Below are positions 10,301 to 21,208 of a stretch of 64,000 bases of DNA, in pieces. Position numbers and translations under genes: made by a program. Source of the DNA: Brevibacterium sp. (GTDB taxonomy: Bacteria; Actinomycetota; Actinomycetes; Actinomycetales; Brevibacteriaceae); NCBI RefSeq assembly GCF_031179145.1, contig NZ_JAPSIB010000012.1:56046-120045 (forward strand), given 5' to 3'. The first letter of the stretch is position 1; each line of letters opens with the position of its first letter. The notes beneath the pieces are model-generated. The model ran no database searches. It was given only the letters and a program-made list of their open reading frames with translations, and was not told the DNA's origin.

Positions 10301-11025
10301 GGATGCACGATTCCCTCGGGTACATCTCCACCGATCCCCTGTTCCGTCAGTATCAGCACAATCAGCTGACGTTCTCCATCGTGTACGCATTCAGCGAGAA
10401 CTACCTGCTGCCGATCAGCCACGACGAAGTCGTGCACGGCAAAGGATCGCTGCTGCGCAAGATGCCCGGCGACCGCTGGCAGCAGCTCGCGAACGTCCGG
10501 GCCTTCCTGGCCTACCAGTGGGCGCACCCGGGCAAGCAGCTGATCTTCATGGGCACCGAGTTCGGCCAGGAAGCCGAGTGGTCGCACGACCATGGCCTGG
10601 ACTGGTGGCTGACCGATGATCCCCGGCATTCCGGTGTGCAGCGGCTGGTCAGTTCGCTCAACGACGTCTACCGGTCCACGCCGGCGCTGTTTGCGCGGGA
10701 CAATGAGCCGGCCGGTTTCCAATGGCTCGATGGCGCGGACGCGGCACGCAACGTGGTGTCCTTCGTGCGCTGGGATCGCGACGGAAAACCTCTGGTCTGT
10801 GTGGCGAACTTCGCCGGGACGACGCAGGAAGACTACCGGCTGGCCCTGCCGTCCACGGGCATCTGGATCGAGCGGATCAACACCGATGCCGAGCAGTACG
10901 GCGGATCAGGCGTCGGAAACATGGGGCAGGTCACCGCGGTCGCCGGACACCATATGGGTCAGCCGGCGCACGCCGAGCTGCGTCTGCCGCCACTGGGCGT
11001 GCTCTACCTGACGCCGGAGGAGTGA
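7309..11025 (+). CDS. Maltokinase - glycogen branching enzyme fusion (Mak-GlgB)
   Basis: 1238 residues joining two normally separate enzymes. Residues 1 to about 462 are a full maltokinase (start [15 protein letters not shown]; phosphotransferase motif IHGDLHLGQ near 326 and DFEGEP near 346), which makes maltose-1-phosphate from maltose and ATP. A 55-60 residue Glu/Thr/Gly linker with repeated ES-VTG units follows. From about 521 to the end is a complete GlgB: N-terminal CBM48-like domains, nucleophile in LRVDAVASM near 918, acid/base in IAEEST near 970 and [10 protein letters not shown] near 1038. Start: ATG with GAAGGGACG before it. Both halves keep their catalytic residues, so it should be bifunctional and feeds GlgE. 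Confidence 0.92.
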   Translation: MTVSGELQRLLHSWLPAQRWFPAKGRGISISGLSSVQVFDERRADDAVTGRNHILMLDSGDRVDIIQVPLTFRASKLDAPDSAYLGEVNDMILGRRHVYDGVHDPEFVRAIASLITGERTHPDRRLAGRTVDGIRQPDVTGAPTRVFSGEQSNSSVVISDPSAPAILKLFRVLSAGANPDVEVTAALSAASCTAVPQTIGWLEGIWSNPVSLTEESGHFAVLSEFIADSTDAWAAAVHAARHDLDFSEPAHQLGTAVARIHRTLSEVFGAHHPGPEQTAHIVADLQKRVRWAIAEAQDVLAPYTKALGEHIGRLEEIDDVGPVQRIHGDLHLGQVLHSDERGWVVLDFEGEPLRPLSERSHPDVALRDVVGMLRSFDYAANFAALEDPDPASRDAVSERTSAWSRSATAAFLDGYARESGQPTIGSDPLLRVYWLDKALYEVVYELRNRPNWLQVPFRSLGAILNHESEVTGPEQESDATGGREPESAVTGGPAQESADVPAKPATAPSAGSVGPRPVSQEVLQQVSDGSYHDPHSVLGAHQDADGTVTIRACRHLAKSVVVRTATDTIPLTHEYGGIFSAAFRPADGLIPEYRLETSYTGDDLHVTDDPYRFLPTLGETDLHLIGEGRHEELWTVLGAHPRRYPGGQGDITGTSFAVWAPDARAVRVIGNFNSWNGVGHSMRSLGSSGVWELFIPGVGEGEVYKFEILSRHGQWLQKADPMAFGTEVSPATGSVVTESRYTFHDDEWMARRSSTDPHDAPVSAYEVHLGSWRLGLGYRELATELVDYVVELGFTHVEFMPVAEHPFGGSWGYQVTSYYAPTSRFGHPDEFRFLVDSLHQAGIGVILDWVPAHFPKDEFALAKFDGEALYEHPDPQRGEHPDWGTLIFDYGRREVRNFLVANALYWFDQFHIDGLRVDAVASMLYLDYSREDGQWSPNQEGGRENLEAIDFLQEVNATAYRRFPGILMIAEESTAFPGVTAPTSGGGLGFGLKWNMGWMHDSLGYISTDPLFRQYQHNQLTFSIVYAFSENYLLPISHDEVVHGKGSLLRKMPGDRWQQLANVRAFLAYQWAHPGKQLIFMGTEFGQEAEWSHDHGLDWWLTDDPRHSGVQRLVSSLNDVYRSTPALFARDNEPAGFQWLDGADAARNVVSFVRWDRDGKPLVCVANFAGTTQEDYRLALPSTGIWIERINTDAEQYGGSGVGNMGQVTAVAGHHMGQPAHAELRLPPLGVLYLTPEE

Positions 11026-11050
11026 GCCACCCCGGCAGCGCCTGCACAGA

Positions 11051-11102
11051 AGAACTGCCGGTCGGGCCAGGGCACATCTGCCCGGGCCCGGCCGGCAGTT
11101 CT
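11051..11102. terminator. Bidirectional terminator between glgB fusion and treS
   Basis: Two 18-base arms (11051-11068 and 11085-11102) pair with only one G-U-type mismatch around a 16-base loop. The hairpin lies between two convergent stop codons and can serve both strands. Confidence 0.8.
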
Positions 11103-11109
11103 CTCTGTC

Positions 11110-13440
11110 CTACTCCGGAGCTTTCTCGGTGCCGGCAGTCGGGCCAGCCGTCTGCTCCGCTTCGTCTTCGGCCGGTGGCGGCGACACCAGGAGTGCGGTC
11201 CCCTGATAGGCCGGCAGGCTGATGAAGAAGCTGTGCAGGTCGTCCACGACCCCGATCTCCTCGCCGGTGAAGGCATCGGTGACGAGGGCGCCGCACTCCA
11301 GGTGAGCCGAGTTGACGCTGCCGGTCACATCCTGCGATGAGAAGTTGAGCACCGTGAGCTGGATCGAGCCGGACTCCTGCCGATGCACCATGACCAGCAG
11401 ACCCCGGTTGGAGACATCCGGCACGTCGATCAGGACGCTGGCCGCGATGCCGTGGGCGTCGCGGACTGCCAGGATGCCTGCCAGCCGACGTGCGAAGGAG
11501 TTCTCGTCCGCGAGCTGGTCCGGAACACTGCCGTACAGCGAACGGGCCGCAGGCATGCCGGATGCGGACACCTCGGTGCCGGGGTTCACCCCCATCAGGT
11601 CGTGGGCTCCACGGTTGATCCACCGGGTGTCTCCGCGGGCGATCAGCGTCGACACCTGTGACTTCTCCAACGGCAGGATGCCGCACAGGTCCCACCCGGA
11701 GAGCGCGAAGACACCGGGCTGCAGGGCGTTGTACATGGCAAGCAGCAGGTGCACCTGGCGGACCTGCTCGACCTGACCGTCGGTGATGGCGTCGAGATCC
11801 GTGATGCCCAGGGCCGCGGTGATCACGCTGGCCGTGGTGCACGCAATGCCATTCGTCGTGAAGACCAGGTTGTAGGGGGCGGCCTCCCCGGTGATTCCCC
11901 GGCGCAGGGTCTCCTGGACGTTCTCAGCCAGTTCGGCGCCGGTCAGCTCTTCGCCCCCGAGTTCGAAGACTTCGTCCTTGTGCCGGGTGGCGAAGTGCAC
12001 GAGCTCGTAGGTGAGTTCGTCGTGGTTCTGCAGTGCGTGCACCAGGCTGGCCTGGTCGATGCCGATGTCCATGGCCAGACGCAGAGTGAGCCGGAGGAAT
12101 TCGGTGTCGCCGGTGACGAGAGCGTGGTGGTACGCCGGTCGGGTGACGAAGTCGTAGGAGAGGTCGGGGCCCGCCTCGGAGGTGTCCTTGATGTCGTCGA
12201 TGGTGAGGTTGAGTTCCTGGAAGGTGAACCCGCCGACCTTGCGCACCATCGAACCGATCAGCTGATTCGCCACCTCAGACAGCGGATGGCCCTCCGACCA
12301 CCCTGCCATCTCCTCGGCGCCCTTCTCGACCCCGAGGAACCCGTTGGCGTCCAAGCGCAGCGCGCCCGTGCCGAGGTCCACGAGGGAGTGCAGTGCGTCG
12401 CCCATGACCAGGCGCATGCCGGAGAACGTGGGGTCGAGCCAGTTGAGCGAGGGCTGCCCGGCCTTGAAGTAGTGGAGGTAGACCCACCGGCGGAGCTGGC
12501 CGTTGGGATCCATCACGGCGCGGGTGGCACTCCAGTTGGTCTCCTTGACCATGGGCTCGTAGAAGATCACCCGCTGCAGCTGGCCGATGATGTAGCCGGC
12601 GTCCTGCAGAGCGCGTTCCGTCGCGGCATCGATGTTCACCGAGTCCTCGCCGTCGGGAACGTCAGGCAGAAGGTGCCAATCGGACTCGGGGATGTCGATC
12701 ATGTGGTAGAGCCCCGGGTAGTCCCGGTAGTTCATCTCGGCCAGCCGGAAGTCGGCGCCCTTGCCGGTGTGCCCGGGGATGATGTCATCGATGATGATGC
12801 CGTCGTGGTCTTTGGCCACCGCGCACATCGAGCGGAACTCGTCCTCGGTGCCGAACAGCGGGTCGATGGCCATGCTGATCCGGTCGAAGTGACCGTCCAC
12901 GCTCGGCGTGTACTCCCACCCGGTCAGCCCGCCGGCGCGCTTCACCGGACCGGTGTGGATGGCGTCGATGCCGATCTCCCGGAAGGCCTTCCACAGCTCC
13001 AGATCGCCCAGCGCCGCCAGGAATGACTGCCCGGGACGAGTGATGAGCGACAGCGGGTAGGCGGTGAACCAGACGGAGGCCGTGTCCAGGGCTGCTCTCG
13101 GATTGGGGTGGGCGTAGGGGTTCTGCCACATGCTCGCCTGGCCCGAGAGCTGCCGGCCCAGCGTTTTGGCATCTCCGAGCATCGACTGGTTGCGCAGCCA
13201 CTCGACGTAGGCCTTGTTCCGCCCGTCTGGTTCGAACGGCGGTTTGGCGTTCCCGTACTCCTGGTTCCGTCGTGCCCGCGGCCGCAGGGCCCGCGGTCGG
13301 GCGGGGTAGAACGCCTCGTCGAAGGTGATGTCGGGGGCGGCAGCCTGGTCAGCGCCGGGTTCCGCCGTTTCGGATTCCTGACCGCTGCCGGAAGTGGAAC
13401 GGATGTCGCCGCCGCTCTTCCGAGGGAGTGAGTCAGACAT
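11110..13440 (-). CDS. treS: Trehalose synthase (maltose/trehalose interconversion), Pseudomonas-stutzeri type
   Basis: 776 residues. The core (from [11 protein letters not shown] near residue 78) follows the P. stutzeri trehalose synthase almost block by block as I remember that protein: [52 protein letters not shown] and [13 protein letters not shown] stretches. It is therefore this GH13 type and not the common actinobacterial TreS (usually about 570-600 residues, often fused to maltokinase). The nucleophile is probably in [10 protein letters not shown] disordered Ser/Glu-rich extension of about 70 residues precedes the core. It would supply maltose from trehalose to the maltokinase encoded convergently. 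Last gene of the glgX-treY-treZ-treS run; GGAG Shine-Dalgarno. Confidence 0.85.
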   Translation of the reverse strand: MSDSLPRKSGGDIRSTSGSGQESETAEPGADQAAAPDITFDEAFYPARPRALRPRARRNQEYGNAKPPFEPDGRNKAYVEWLRNQSMLGDAKTLGRQLSGQASMWQNPYAHPNPRAALDTASVWFTAYPLSLITRPGQSFLAALGDLELWKAFREIGIDAIHTGPVKRAGGLTGWEYTPSVDGHFDRISMAIDPLFGTEDEFRSMCAVAKDHDGIIIDDIIPGHTGKGADFRLAEMNYRDYPGLYHMIDIPESDWHLLPDVPDGEDSVNIDAATERALQDAGYIIGQLQRVIFYEPMVKETNWSATRAVMDPNGQLRRWVYLHYFKAGQPSLNWLDPTFSGMRLVMGDALHSLVDLGTGALRLDANGFLGVEKGAEEMAGWSEGHPLSEVANQLIGSMVRKVGGFTFQELNLTIDDIKDTSEAGPDLSYDFVTRPAYHHALVTGDTEFLRLTLRLAMDIGIDQASLVHALQNHDELTYELVHFATRHKDEVFELGGEELTGAELAENVQETLRRGITGEAAPYNLVFTTNGIACTTASVITAALGITDLDAITDGQVEQVRQVHLLLAMYNALQPGVFALSGWDLCGILPLEKSQVSTLIARGDTRWINRGAHDLMGVNPGTEVSASGMPAARSLYGSVPDQLADENSFARRLAGILAVRDAHGIAASVLIDVPDVSNRGLLVMVHRQESGSIQLTVLNFSSQDVTGSVNSAHLECGALVTDAFTGEEIGVVDDLHSFFISLPAYQGTALLVSPPPAEDEAEQTAGPTAGTEKAPE

Positions 13441-13484
13441 AAGTGGGCTCCTTCGTCGGTACCGTCAGGCGTGGTCGCGCTCTG

Positions 13485-15311
13485 TCACTCTATTTGATCA
13501 TCCGCCGTGGCGGGGGCGAAGACCGCCGCGGAGCGAGCCGCCACAGTCACCAGCCGTCCAGCGGAACGTCGACCGCTGTCCGCCGGCGTCTCTGCCGGTT
13601 CGCCTGCGGTGGCCAGCAGCACGCCGCCGGAGGGCAGCGGCAGTGGCACGTCGACCGGTACGGTGCCGAAATTCAGCGCGATCTGCACTCCGCCCCGGCA
13701 GAGCACCAGCCAGCGCTCGTCCTCATCGAACCGGACGTCGACGGTCGAGAACCGCTGGTCGCGCAGTTCGGGAAGTTCCTTCCGCAGCCGGCCGAGCTGC
13801 CGGTAGAGATCGAGCAGTCGACTGTGGCCGTCGGCGTTCGTCTCCTCCCAGTTGAGCTTCGAGCCCGTGAAGGTCGTCTCGTCCTGCGGGTCCGGTACGA
13901 GCGATTCGTCCCAGCCCATGTCGGCGAATTCGCGCAGCCGGCCTTCGGCGGTGACTGCGCCGAGCTCCGGCTCGGGGTGGGAAGTGAAGAACTGCCAGGG
14001 GGTCGATGCCGCCCATTCCTCGCCCATGAACAGCATCGGTGTGAACGGCCCGAGCAGGTTGAGCGTCGCGGCGATGGCGAGTCCGCCCGGGTCGACCATC
14101 GCACTCAGCCGGTCGCCTGCTGCCCGGTTGCCGATCTGATCGTGGTTCTGGGTGCAGACGACCAGTTGCCAGGCCGGGGTGTGCGCCGTGTCGATCTCCC
14201 GGCCGTGGTGTCGGCGGCGGAAGGACGAGTAGGTGTTGTCGTGGAAGAAACCATGGGTGAGCACCTTGGCGAGCGCGGCCAGCGAATCGAAGTCGGCGTA
14301 GTAGCCCGCGGTTTCACCGGACACGGCCACGTGCACCGCATGGTGGAAGTCGTCGCTCCACTGCCCGGTCAGGCCATAGCCGCCGGCAGCGCGTGGGGTG
14401 AACAGCCGGGGGTTATTCATATCGGATTCCGCGATCAGGATATGCGGCTTCCCGAGGTGGGCCGACAGCTCGTCCGCGGCCGTCGCCAGCTCTTCGAGAA
14501 TGTGGATCGCGCGGTTGTCGACGAGCGCGTGCACGGCATCCAGTCGCAGTCCGTCGACGTGGTAGTCGCGCAGCCACATCAGCGCATTGTCGACGATGTA
14601 TCGGCGCACCTCATCCGAGTCCGGACCGTCGAGATTGACCGCTTCGCCCCACGTGTTCACGGCGGCGGTGTGCAGATAGGGCCCGAAGTTCGGCAGGTAG
14701 TTCCCGCTCGGTCCCAGGTGGTTGTAGACGACGTCCTGGATGACGCCGAGCCCGTTCCTATGGCAGGCGTCGACGAACCGCTGGTAGCCTTCCGGGCCGC
14801 CGTACTGCTCGTGGACGGCGTACCAGAGCACTCCGTCGTAGCCCCAGTTGTGGGTGCCGTTGAAGGCGTTGACCGGCAGCAGCTCGACGAAGTCGACGCC
14901 GACAGATCTCAGGTGTCCAAGCTTGTCGATGGCGGCGTCGAAGGTGCCCTCGGGGGTGAAGGTGCCGATATGCAGCTCGTAGATGAGGCCACCTTCGAGT
15001 TCGCGACCCGACCAGGCCGAGTCGGTCCAGGGGAATGCGGCGGCGTCGAAGGACCGGGAGAGCTCATGCACTCCTGCGGGCTGTCGTCGCGAGCGCGGAT
15101 CGGGGAGCGGATCGGAAGCGCCGTCGAGCAGGTAGCCGTAGTCGACCTCGGGCAGCGCGAGCAGACGGGCGGCGGTCTCCGGGTCCTCAAGGCTCCACCA
15201 GCCGTCGGCGGCCTGCCGCATCGGGTGCGTCGTGCCATTGGCGAACAGCGACACCGTGTCGGGCTTCGGCGCCCAGACGGCGAACGGCGAATGGTCGGTG
15301 CGGTGGGTCAT
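13485..15311 (-). CDS. treZ: Maltooligosyltrehalose trehalohydrolase TreZ
   Basis: 608 residues. TreZ cuts the maltooligosyl-trehalose made by TreY and releases free trehalose. Visible GH13 landmarks are the CBM48-like start ([14 protein letters not shown]), nucleophile in [14 protein letters not shown], acid/base in [12 protein letters not shown] and the late [13 protein letters not shown]. Length and order are typical. The ATG follows GAAAGGGGC. It lies 73 bases after treY and 44 bases before treS in the same direction. Confidence 0.93.
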   Translation of the reverse strand: MTHRTDHSPFAVWAPKPDTVSLFANGTTHPMRQAADGWWSLEDPETAARLLALPEVDYGYLLDGASDPLPDPRSRRQPAGVHELSRSFDAAAFPWTDSAWSGRELEGGLIYELHIGTFTPEGTFDAAIDKLGHLRSVGVDFVELLPVNAFNGTHNWGYDGVLWYAVHEQYGGPEGYQRFVDACHRNGLGVIQDVVYNHLGPSGNYLPNFGPYLHTAAVNTWGEAVNLDGPDSDEVRRYIVDNALMWLRDYHVDGLRLDAVHALVDNRAIHILEELATAADELSAHLGKPHILIAESDMNNPRLFTPRAAGGYGLTGQWSDDFHHAVHVAVSGETAGYYADFDSLAALAKVLTHGFFHDNTYSSFRRRHHGREIDTAHTPAWQLVVCTQNHDQIGNRAAGDRLSAMVDPGGLAIAATLNLLGPFTPMLFMGEEWAASTPWQFFTSHPEPELGAVTAEGRLREFADMGWDESLVPDPQDETTFTGSKLNWEETNADGHSRLLDLYRQLGRLRKELPELRDQRFSTVDVRFDEDERWLVLCRGGVQIALNFGTVPVDVPLPLPSGGVLLATAGEPAETPADSGRRSAGRLVTVAARSAAVFAPATADDQIE

Positions 15312-15384
15312 GGCGCCCCTTTCGGTTGCGGTCGGGTCTGGTTCGAAGATGCCGGTGGTCGGGAGGCCGATGGGTCGTGCCGGC

Positions 15385-17760
15385 CTAGGATCCGGCCGGT
15401 GCCAGCAGTGCGACCGGGTAGTCGGCGAACACCTCGGCGAGTGCGGCCCGACCGGCGAATGTGCGGCCGGTCAACGTGTCGATGAAGGTCCCTGGCGGCA
15501 GCGCCACGGTTGTGGTGCCCCAGGCATCGGCCACGCTCGCGGTGTCGGCCTCCGCGGTGCTCGCCCCCGGGGCCTGGATCCGCGCGGCGAGACCGGCGGG
15601 CAGCCGCGTTGCCAGGGTGAGGGCTCCGCCGCGGTCGAAGCCGATGAAGTGCTCGCGGGCAGGGCCCTCGGCCTCCAGTGGGCGGTAGCCGGAGAACAGC
15701 TCGGTCCGGTCGCGTCGCAGGCGCAGCGCCCGCGAGACGACGAGAAGCTTTGCCGCCCCGGTCTCGTCGATCGCCGGGAGTCTGCCCGCATCGATCTCGG
15801 CCAGCAGGGCGCGCCGTGCCTCGAAGTCGACGGCCCGGCGATTGTCCGGGTCGACCAGGGACGTCTCCCACAGCTCGCTTCCCTGGTACACGTCGGGCAC
15901 GCCGGGGGCGGTGAGTTGGATCAGCTTGGCGCTCAGTGAGTTCGACCAGCCGAGAGGCTCGATGCGGTGCACGAACGCAGTGAGCGTGCTGTTCAGTTTC
16001 GGGTTGTCGTAGCAGGCGTCGATCAGGGCGTGCAGGGTGTCCTCGAATTCGGCGTCCGGCGCTGTCCAGGCGGTGGAATCTCCGGCTTCGCGGGCAGCCT
16101 TCTCCGCGTATGCGTGGAGGCGGTCGCGGCTGATCGGCCAGGCGCCGACGACTGCCTGCCACATCAGGTTCGAGAGCGGACCGTCCGGCAGCGGGGCGAG
16201 CTCCGAGAGCTCCGCGAGCACGCGGGCCCATTCCTCGGGCAGTTCGGCGAGCACGTCGATCCTCGCGCGCACGTCTTCGCCGCGTTTGGTGTCATGGGTG
16301 GACAGCGTCGTCATCGCCGCCGGAGTCTGCTGCTGACGTTCCCGTTGCCGCCGGTGGAACTCGGCGGGGGTGATCGCGAACTCGCCCGGGTCGCCGCCCA
16401 CCTCGGTCAGCGAAGTCAGCCGCGTGTAACGGTAGAACGCGGTGTCCTCGACACCCTTGGCCATCACCATTCCCGACGTCTGCTGGAATCGCAGAGCGAG
16501 CGGATCTTCCGGGTCGGAGAGCCGAGGGACCAGGGCCTTGAGCGTCCCATCCAGCTCAGGCCGGCGCCGCAGCGTTTCCTCCACCGCCTCCTCCAGGTGC
16601 TGCGCACCGTCCGGGAGGTAGCTGCGGTAGACCGGGAAGTTCGCGATCACCTCGGCGAGCGCATCAGCTGCGTCATCGACCTCCGGGGCGAGCCGGGCGA
16701 GTCGCAGCACTTCGGAACGGAGAATCCCATCCGCGATCCCCCGCTTCGTGCCGTGGATGAGGTCCGCCCATGGCTCACGCTCGCCGCCGCAGAGCCGCGC
16801 GTCGAGCTCGTCGAGCGTCTGCTGCCCATTGCCGTCGATCAGCACCCGGTCGATGTCAGCCAGTGCATCGTAGCCGGTGGTTCCCGCCGTCGCCCAGCCA
16901 GACGGCAGGGCTTCGCCGGATTCCAGGATCTTCTCCACCAGCACGTAGGGTCCACCGGTCGCCTCGGCCAAGCGGTCGAGGTAGCCCTTGGGGTCCCGCA
17001 GACCGTCGGGGTGGTCGACGCGCAGCCCGTCGGCGAGGCCCTCGTCGAACCAGCGGACGATCTCCTGGTGGGACTCGTCGAAGACCCAGGGGACCTCGAC
17101 CCGGATGCCGGCCAGGGTGTTGACGGCGAAGAAGCGCCTATAGTTGAGCTCGGCGTCGGCGCGCCGCCAGTTCATCAGCTCGTAGTTCTGCCTGGCGTGC
17201 ACGGCGACCGGATCGATCTCGGCGCCGTCGCCGGGCAGGGTTCCGGCAGCGATCGGGAAGCGGTTGTCGTAGTAGCACAGAACCGGAGTGCCGTCGTCGA
17301 GAGTCTCGATGGTCAGCTTCGCCAGTTCACTGCCCGGGTCGTCATCATCGCCGAGGACCGGAACCCGGACCTTGCCGTTGCCGAACTCCCAGTCGACGTC
17401 GAAGGCTTGCGCATACCGGGAGTCTCGACCGTGCAGCAGCAGATCCCACCACCAGACGCTGAGCGCCGGCGTCTGGATCCCCACATGGTTGGGCACGATG
17501 TCGATGAGCACACCGAGACCGGCATCGTGTGCAGCCTCGGCCGCTGCGGCCAGGCCGTCCCGCCCTCCCCGGCTGGGATCGAGCCGGGAGTGGTCGATGA
17601 CGTCATAGCCATGGTCGGAACCCGGTTCGGCCGCCAGCAGCGGGGAGAGATAGACCCAGTCCGCGCCGACGGCACGGAGGTAGTCCACCTGCCGGCTCAC
17701 CTCATGCAGGTCGAACGACGGGCGGACCTGGATGCGATAGGTGGACTGGGGAATCTTCAT
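15385..17760 (-). CDS. treY: Maltooligosyltrehalose synthase TreY
   Basis: 791 residues. TreY turns the reducing-end maltose unit of a maltooligosaccharide into a trehalose unit by intramolecular transglucosylation. Motifs: [32 protein letters not shown] with the nucleophile Asp, [14 protein letters not shown] with the acid/base Glu, and [16 protein letters not shown]. The frame is open 47 codons further upstream, but the start [11 protein letters not shown] at 17760 has a GAGGAG Shine-Dalgarno and matches the family's N-terminus. It begins 19 bases after glgX, which debranches glycogen to give TreY its linear substrate. Confidence 0.94.
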   Translation of the reverse strand: MKIPQSTYRIQVRPSFDLHEVSRQVDYLRAVGADWVYLSPLLAAEPGSDHGYDVIDHSRLDPSRGGRDGLAAAAEAAHDAGLGVLIDIVPNHVGIQTPALSVWWWDLLLHGRDSRYAQAFDVDWEFGNGKVRVPVLGDDDDPGSELAKLTIETLDDGTPVLCYYDNRFPIAAGTLPGDGAEIDPVAVHARQNYELMNWRRADAELNYRRFFAVNTLAGIRVEVPWVFDESHQEIVRWFDEGLADGLRVDHPDGLRDPKGYLDRLAEATGGPYVLVEKILESGEALPSGWATAGTTGYDALADIDRVLIDGNGQQTLDELDARLCGGEREPWADLIHGTKRGIADGILRSEVLRLARLAPEVDDAADALAEVIANFPVYRSYLPDGAQHLEEAVEETLRRRPELDGTLKALVPRLSDPEDPLALRFQQTSGMVMAKGVEDTAFYRYTRLTSLTEVGGDPGEFAITPAEFHRRQRERQQQTPAAMTTLSTHDTKRGEDVRARIDVLAELPEEWARVLAELSELAPLPDGPLSNLMWQAVVGAWPISRDRLHAYAEKAAREAGDSTAWTAPDAEFEDTLHALIDACYDNPKLNSTLTAFVHRIEPLGWSNSLSAKLIQLTAPGVPDVYQGSELWETSLVDPDNRRAVDFEARRALLAEIDAGRLPAIDETGAAKLLVVSRALRLRRDRTELFSGYRPLEAEGPAREHFIGFDRGGALTLATRLPAGLAARIQAPGASTAEADTASVADAWGTTTVALPPGTFIDTLTGRTFAGRAALAEVFADYPVALLAPAGS

Positions 17761-17779
17761 GCGTGCTCCTCGAGACTGG

Positions 17780-19969
17780 CTATGCGTCGGAATCGATCGC
17801 GGCGAGGTTGACGGTCCGGCCCGCCAGCGATGCCTCCACCGAATGATCGGCCTCGGCGATCTCCTCGGCGTGTGCCCGGAGGACGACGAGCGACTTGGCA
17901 TCGACCGTGAGCCCGCTTCCGGCTTCGCAGCGGTCCTCGTCGGTGTTCCGGCCGCCGGTGTCGATGACGACGGTCCAGGCCGGACCGTACTCCTCGTTCG
18001 GGAGGGTGAAATTCACCTCGTCGTCGTTGGCGTTGTAGAACATGATGAAGTGAACGTCGGTGATCGGTTCGCCCCGGTCGTCCACGCCTCGGATGCCTTC
18101 GCCGTTCAGCCAGACGCCGATCGAACGACCGAAACCGGAGTTCCAATCATCGGTGATCATCTCTTCGCCGTCATGGTTGAGCCAGACCAGATCGGGCAGC
18201 GGATCCTCAATCCCGGTGCGAACGGGATTCCCATCGAAGAAGCGGCTGCGCCGGAATGTCGGATGATCCTTGCGCAGTCTCCCGATGGCAGCGGTGAATT
18301 CGATCAGCGGCTCGTCGGCGTTCTCCCAATCGATCCAGGTCAGTTCGGAATCCTGGCAGTAGGTGTTGTTGTTGCCCTGCTGGGTGCGGCCCAGCTCATC
18401 ACCGTGCAGCAGCATGGGCACGCCCTGGGAGAGCAACAGGGTGGCGATCAGGTTGCGCTGCTGCCGGGCCCGCAGGCCGAGCACCTCGGGGTCCTCGGTC
18501 GCGCCCTCAACTCCGCAGTTCCACGATCGATTGTGGGATTCGCCGTCGTTGTTGTCCTCGCCGTTGGCGTCGTTGTGCTTGTCGTTGTAGGACACCAGGT
18601 CGCGCATCGTGAAGCCGTCGTGAGCGGTGACGAAGTTGATCGAGGCGAAGGGACGGCGCCCGGAGGTCTCGTACAGGTCTGCGGAGCCGGAGATCCGGGA
18701 GGCGAATTCGCCGATCGTCGAGGGCTCGCCGCGCCAGAAGTCGCGGACGACGTCGCGGTACTTCCCGTTCCATTCGGTCCACTGCGGGGGGAAGTTCCCC
18801 ACCTGGTAGCCGCCGGGGCCGACGTCCCAGGGCTCGGCGATGAGTTTGACCTGCGAGACCACCGGATCCTGCTGGACGAGCTCGAAGAACGTCGACAGCC
18901 GGTCGACGTCGTAGAACTCGCGGGCAAGGGCTGAGGCCAGGTCGAAGCGGAAGCCGTCGACATGCATCTCCTGCACCCAGTAGCGCAGCGAATCCATCAG
19001 GAGTTGCAGCGCGTGCGGCTGCCGGACGTTGAGGGTGTTGCCGGTGCCGGTGTAGTCCATGTAGTACTCGGGATCGTCCTCGACGAGACGGTAGTAGTGC
19101 GCGTTGTCAATCCCGCGGAACGACATCGTCGGGCCCAGGTGGTTGCCCTCCGCCGTGTGGTTGTAGACGACGTCGAGGATGACTTCGATGCCCGCGTTGT
19201 GCAGGGCGCGAACCATCGATTTGAATTCCTGAACCTGCTGACCGATCTCCCCGGTGGCCGCGTACTGGTTGTGCGGCGCGAAGAAGCCGATCGTGTTGTA
19301 GCCCCAATAGTTCGACAGGCCCTTCTGCAGCAGCGTGTGGTCGTGCACGAACTGGTGCACCGGCATCAGCTCGATCGCGGTGACGCCGAGACGCTGCAGA
19401 TGGCTGATGATCGCCGGATGCGCGACGCCCGCGTAGGTTCCGCGCTGTTCCTCCGGCACCTCGGGATGCCGGGCGGTCAGTCCCTTGACGTGGGCTTCGT
19501 AGATGACGCTCTCATAATAGGGAGTCTTCGGGGCGCGGTCTCCCTGCCAGTCGAAGTACGGGTTGATGACGACGCCGTGCATCATGTGCTTGGCGGAATC
19601 GGCATCGTTGCGGGTCTCCGGCGAGCCGAACTCGTACGAGAACATCGCCTGGTCCCAGTCGATGTCGCCGGCAACCGCCTTCGCATAGGGGTCGAGCAGG
19701 AGCTTGTTCGGGTTGCAGCGCTGACCCTGTTTCGGATCGTAGGGACCGTGGACGCGGTAGCCGTAGCGCTGGCCCGGCTCCACCTGCGGAAGGTAGCAGT
19801 GCCAGACATAGGCATCGGCCTCGGTGACCGGGATGCGGGTCTCGGTGCCGTCTTCGTCGAACAGGCACAGCTCCACCGATTCGGCTGCTTCGCTGAAGAG
19901 CGCGAAATTCGTTCCTGAGCCGTCGTACGTCGCGCCCAGCGGATAGGGGTTGCCCGGCCAAACCTGCAT
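17780..19969 (-). CDS. glgX: Glycogen debranching enzyme GlgX/TreX
   Basis: 729 residues. Isoamylase-type GH13 enzyme hydrolysing alpha-1,6 branches of glycogen. It begins [13 protein letters not shown] (CBM48-like), and carries VYNHTAEGN, nucleophile in [15 protein letters not shown], acid/base in [14 protein letters not shown] and [16 protein letters not shown]. The start at 19969 has AGGAG seven bases upstream; the open extension upstream is not part of the fold. First gene of glgX-treY-treZ-treS, so it is the TreX partner that turns glycogen into trehalose. A 14-bp direct repeat lies ahead of it. Confidence 0.93.
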   Translation of the reverse strand: MQVWPGNPYPLGATYDGSGTNFALFSEAAESVELCLFDEDGTETRIPVTEADAYVWHCYLPQVEPGQRYGYRVHGPYDPKQGQRCNPNKLLLDPYAKAVAGDIDWDQAMFSYEFGSPETRNDADSAKHMMHGVVINPYFDWQGDRAPKTPYYESVIYEAHVKGLTARHPEVPEEQRGTYAGVAHPAIISHLQRLGVTAIELMPVHQFVHDHTLLQKGLSNYWGYNTIGFFAPHNQYAATGEIGQQVQEFKSMVRALHNAGIEVILDVVYNHTAEGNHLGPTMSFRGIDNAHYYRLVEDDPEYYMDYTGTGNTLNVRQPHALQLLMDSLRYWVQEMHVDGFRFDLASALAREFYDVDRLSTFFELVQQDPVVSQVKLIAEPWDVGPGGYQVGNFPPQWTEWNGKYRDVVRDFWRGEPSTIGEFASRISGSADLYETSGRRPFASINFVTAHDGFTMRDLVSYNDKHNDANGEDNNDGESHNRSWNCGVEGATEDPEVLGLRARQQRNLIATLLLSQGVPMLLHGDELGRTQQGNNNTYCQDSELTWIDWENADEPLIEFTAAIGRLRKDHPTFRRSRFFDGNPVRTGIEDPLPDLVWLNHDGEEMITDDWNSGFGRSIGVWLNGEGIRGVDDRGEPITDVHFIMFYNANDDEVNFTLPNEEYGPAWTVVIDTGGRNTDEDRCEAGSGLTVDAKSLVVLRAHAEEIAEADHSVEASLAGRTVNLAAIDSDA

Positions 19970-20012
19970 AAATTCTCCTGTGTGGTGTTCGGCTCGAGGC
20001 CTCGTTCGTTCA

Positions 20013-20047
20013 ACCCTACTGGGCATGTGCTCATGGGCAGGTGCTCA
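20013..20047 (-). promoter_or_regulatory. Candidate glgX-treYZ-treS promoter with tandem 14-bp operator
   Basis: On the minus strand TAGGGT (20013-20018) could be a -10 about 45 bases before the glgX ATG. Directly upstream, in the spacer and -35 zone, two adjacent 14-base copies occur (plus strand TGGGCATGTGCTCA at 20020 and TGGGCAGGTGCTCA at 20034), differing by one base. The -35 is poor, which suits an activator-dependent promoter; a repressor site is also possible. Confidence 0.4.
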
Positions 20048-20180
20048 CTGGTGCGTCACGTCCCTGCGGCCGGGACCGATGGTCACCGCCGCAGCGGGAG
20101 TCGCTCATCGGCTGCTGCCGGAGCTGCTCGCGTCGCAGGGACAGAAGCCGGTTCGCTCCAGTCGGAGCGAACCGGGTCCG

Positions 20181-20441
20181 TCACTTGAGGACTGGGAAAC
20201 TCTGGTCGTTCTGCTTGTCGTTGCGCATGACCCAGTTGAGGACACAGGCGGTCAGGCTGACGGCGACGAAGGCGATCGCCGCGTAGAGGAAGCTGTGGCC
20301 GAACGCAGACGCGTCCTGCCAGGCCCGCGTGACGATGATGGAGAGGATCAGCACCGCGACGCCGCAGACCAATCCCACCCGCAGCGCGTCCTTGTATGAC
20401 ACCACGCTGGAGGACTTCTTGGATGATTTCGACGTAGCCAT
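20181..20441 (-). CDS. Small two-helix membrane protein of unknown function
   Basis: 86 residues. A Ser/Lys-rich cytoplasmic start (MATSKSSKKSSSVV) is followed by two hydrophobic segments (about residues 24-42 and 54-73) and the short charged tail VMRNDKQNDQSFPVLK. The frame extends further upstream, but this ATG has GGAG six bases ahead and begins a clean small protein. I do not recognise a named family. It sits between glgX and a divergent lipoprotein gene; nothing ties it to either. Confidence 0.65.
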   Translation of the reverse strand: MATSKSSKKSSSVVSYKDALRVGLVCGVAVLILSIIVTRAWQDASAFGHSFLYAAIAFVAVSLTACVLNWVMRNDKQNDQSFPVLK

Positions 20442-20534
20442 GACTCCAGCGTACCGAGTCCAGCTGAGAATCACTCCAGCGCACACCCAGTGCCTCACCC
20501 ATCCCCGCGCAACTCGCCGCATCCGGCCCGCAGG

Positions 20535-20563
20535 TGGACTCCCTGCACGGGACAGGCGAAAAT
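20535..20563 (+). promoter_or_regulatory. Promoter of the lipoprotein-regulator-kinase operon (leaderless)
   Basis: TGGACT at 20535-20540 and GAAAAT at 20558-20563 are 17 bases apart, and the GTG follows six bases later. Confidence 0.5.
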
Positions 20564-20569
20564 GGCAGC

Positions 20570-21208
20570 GTGACCCTCCCCTTCCGGCGGACCTCCGAGG
20601 AGGCGCCGCGTCCGCTCAAGACGCTCGTCGCCGCCTTCCTCATGGCCGCTTCGCTCCTGGTCCTGAGCCTGGTCCTGAGTTCGTGCGGTCCCGACGAGGG
20701 CCTGCGGGTCGAGCCGGTCGACGACACCTCTCCGACTGCCTTCGAACAGCCCTCCGGCAGCGCCGGCCCTCCCGACGAGCCGTTCAGTCTGAAGCAGATC
20801 CGCAAGGCGATCGAGCGGAGCTCGGGGAAAGCGGTGACCGGCAATGCGCCGGAGACCGAGACCGTCATCGCCGGCTGCAGCGATTGCCTGGCATTCGCCA
20901 AGCCGTTCACCGGCGGGGATCAGAAGTTCCAGGTCGTGACGGTGGCCAATCCGAAGCAGAGGAGTGAGACCATCGCCGCCGTCGTCGTCAGCGCCGACGA
21001 CGACGAGCCGAAGCTCGAACTCATCGCGACCGGCAATCAGCTCACCCTGACTCCAGGAAGGAATGGGACACTGGTAGTGCAGGAGGCGATGTACGTCGAC
21101 GGTGACGATTCCTGCTGCCCATCTGGCTGGTCGGTGCAGGTTTTCCGCCTCCATGACGGTAGGTTTGAATCGGGTCAACGCTTCACGCGTCTTAATGGAG
21201 AAACATAA
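20570..21208 (+). CDS. CseA-like lipoprotein with cysteine pairs
   Basis: 212 residues. A basic N-region, a hydrophobic core and the lipobox LVLSSC place a lipidated Cys at about residue 39, so the mature protein is anchored outside the membrane. The body holds a GCSDC pair and a DSCCPSGW pair. It is first in a lipoprotein-regulator-kinase operon, the layout of cseA-cseB-cseC in Streptomyces, where the lipoprotein tunes a cell-envelope stress response; similarity is by architecture only. The GTG start is preceded six bases earlier by GAAAAT, with TGGACT 17 bases further up. Its TAA overlaps the next ATG by one base. Confidence 0.65.
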   Translation: MTLPFRRTSEEAPRPLKTLVAAFLMAASLLVLSLVLSSCGPDEGLRVEPVDDTSPTAFEQPSGSAGPPDEPFSLKQIRKAIERSSGKAVTGNAPETETVIAGCSDCLAFAKPFTGGDQKFQVVTVANPKQRSETIAAVVVSADDDEPKLELIATGNQLTLTPGRNGTLVVQEAMYVDGDDSCCPSGWSVQVFRLHDGRFESGQRFTRLNGET

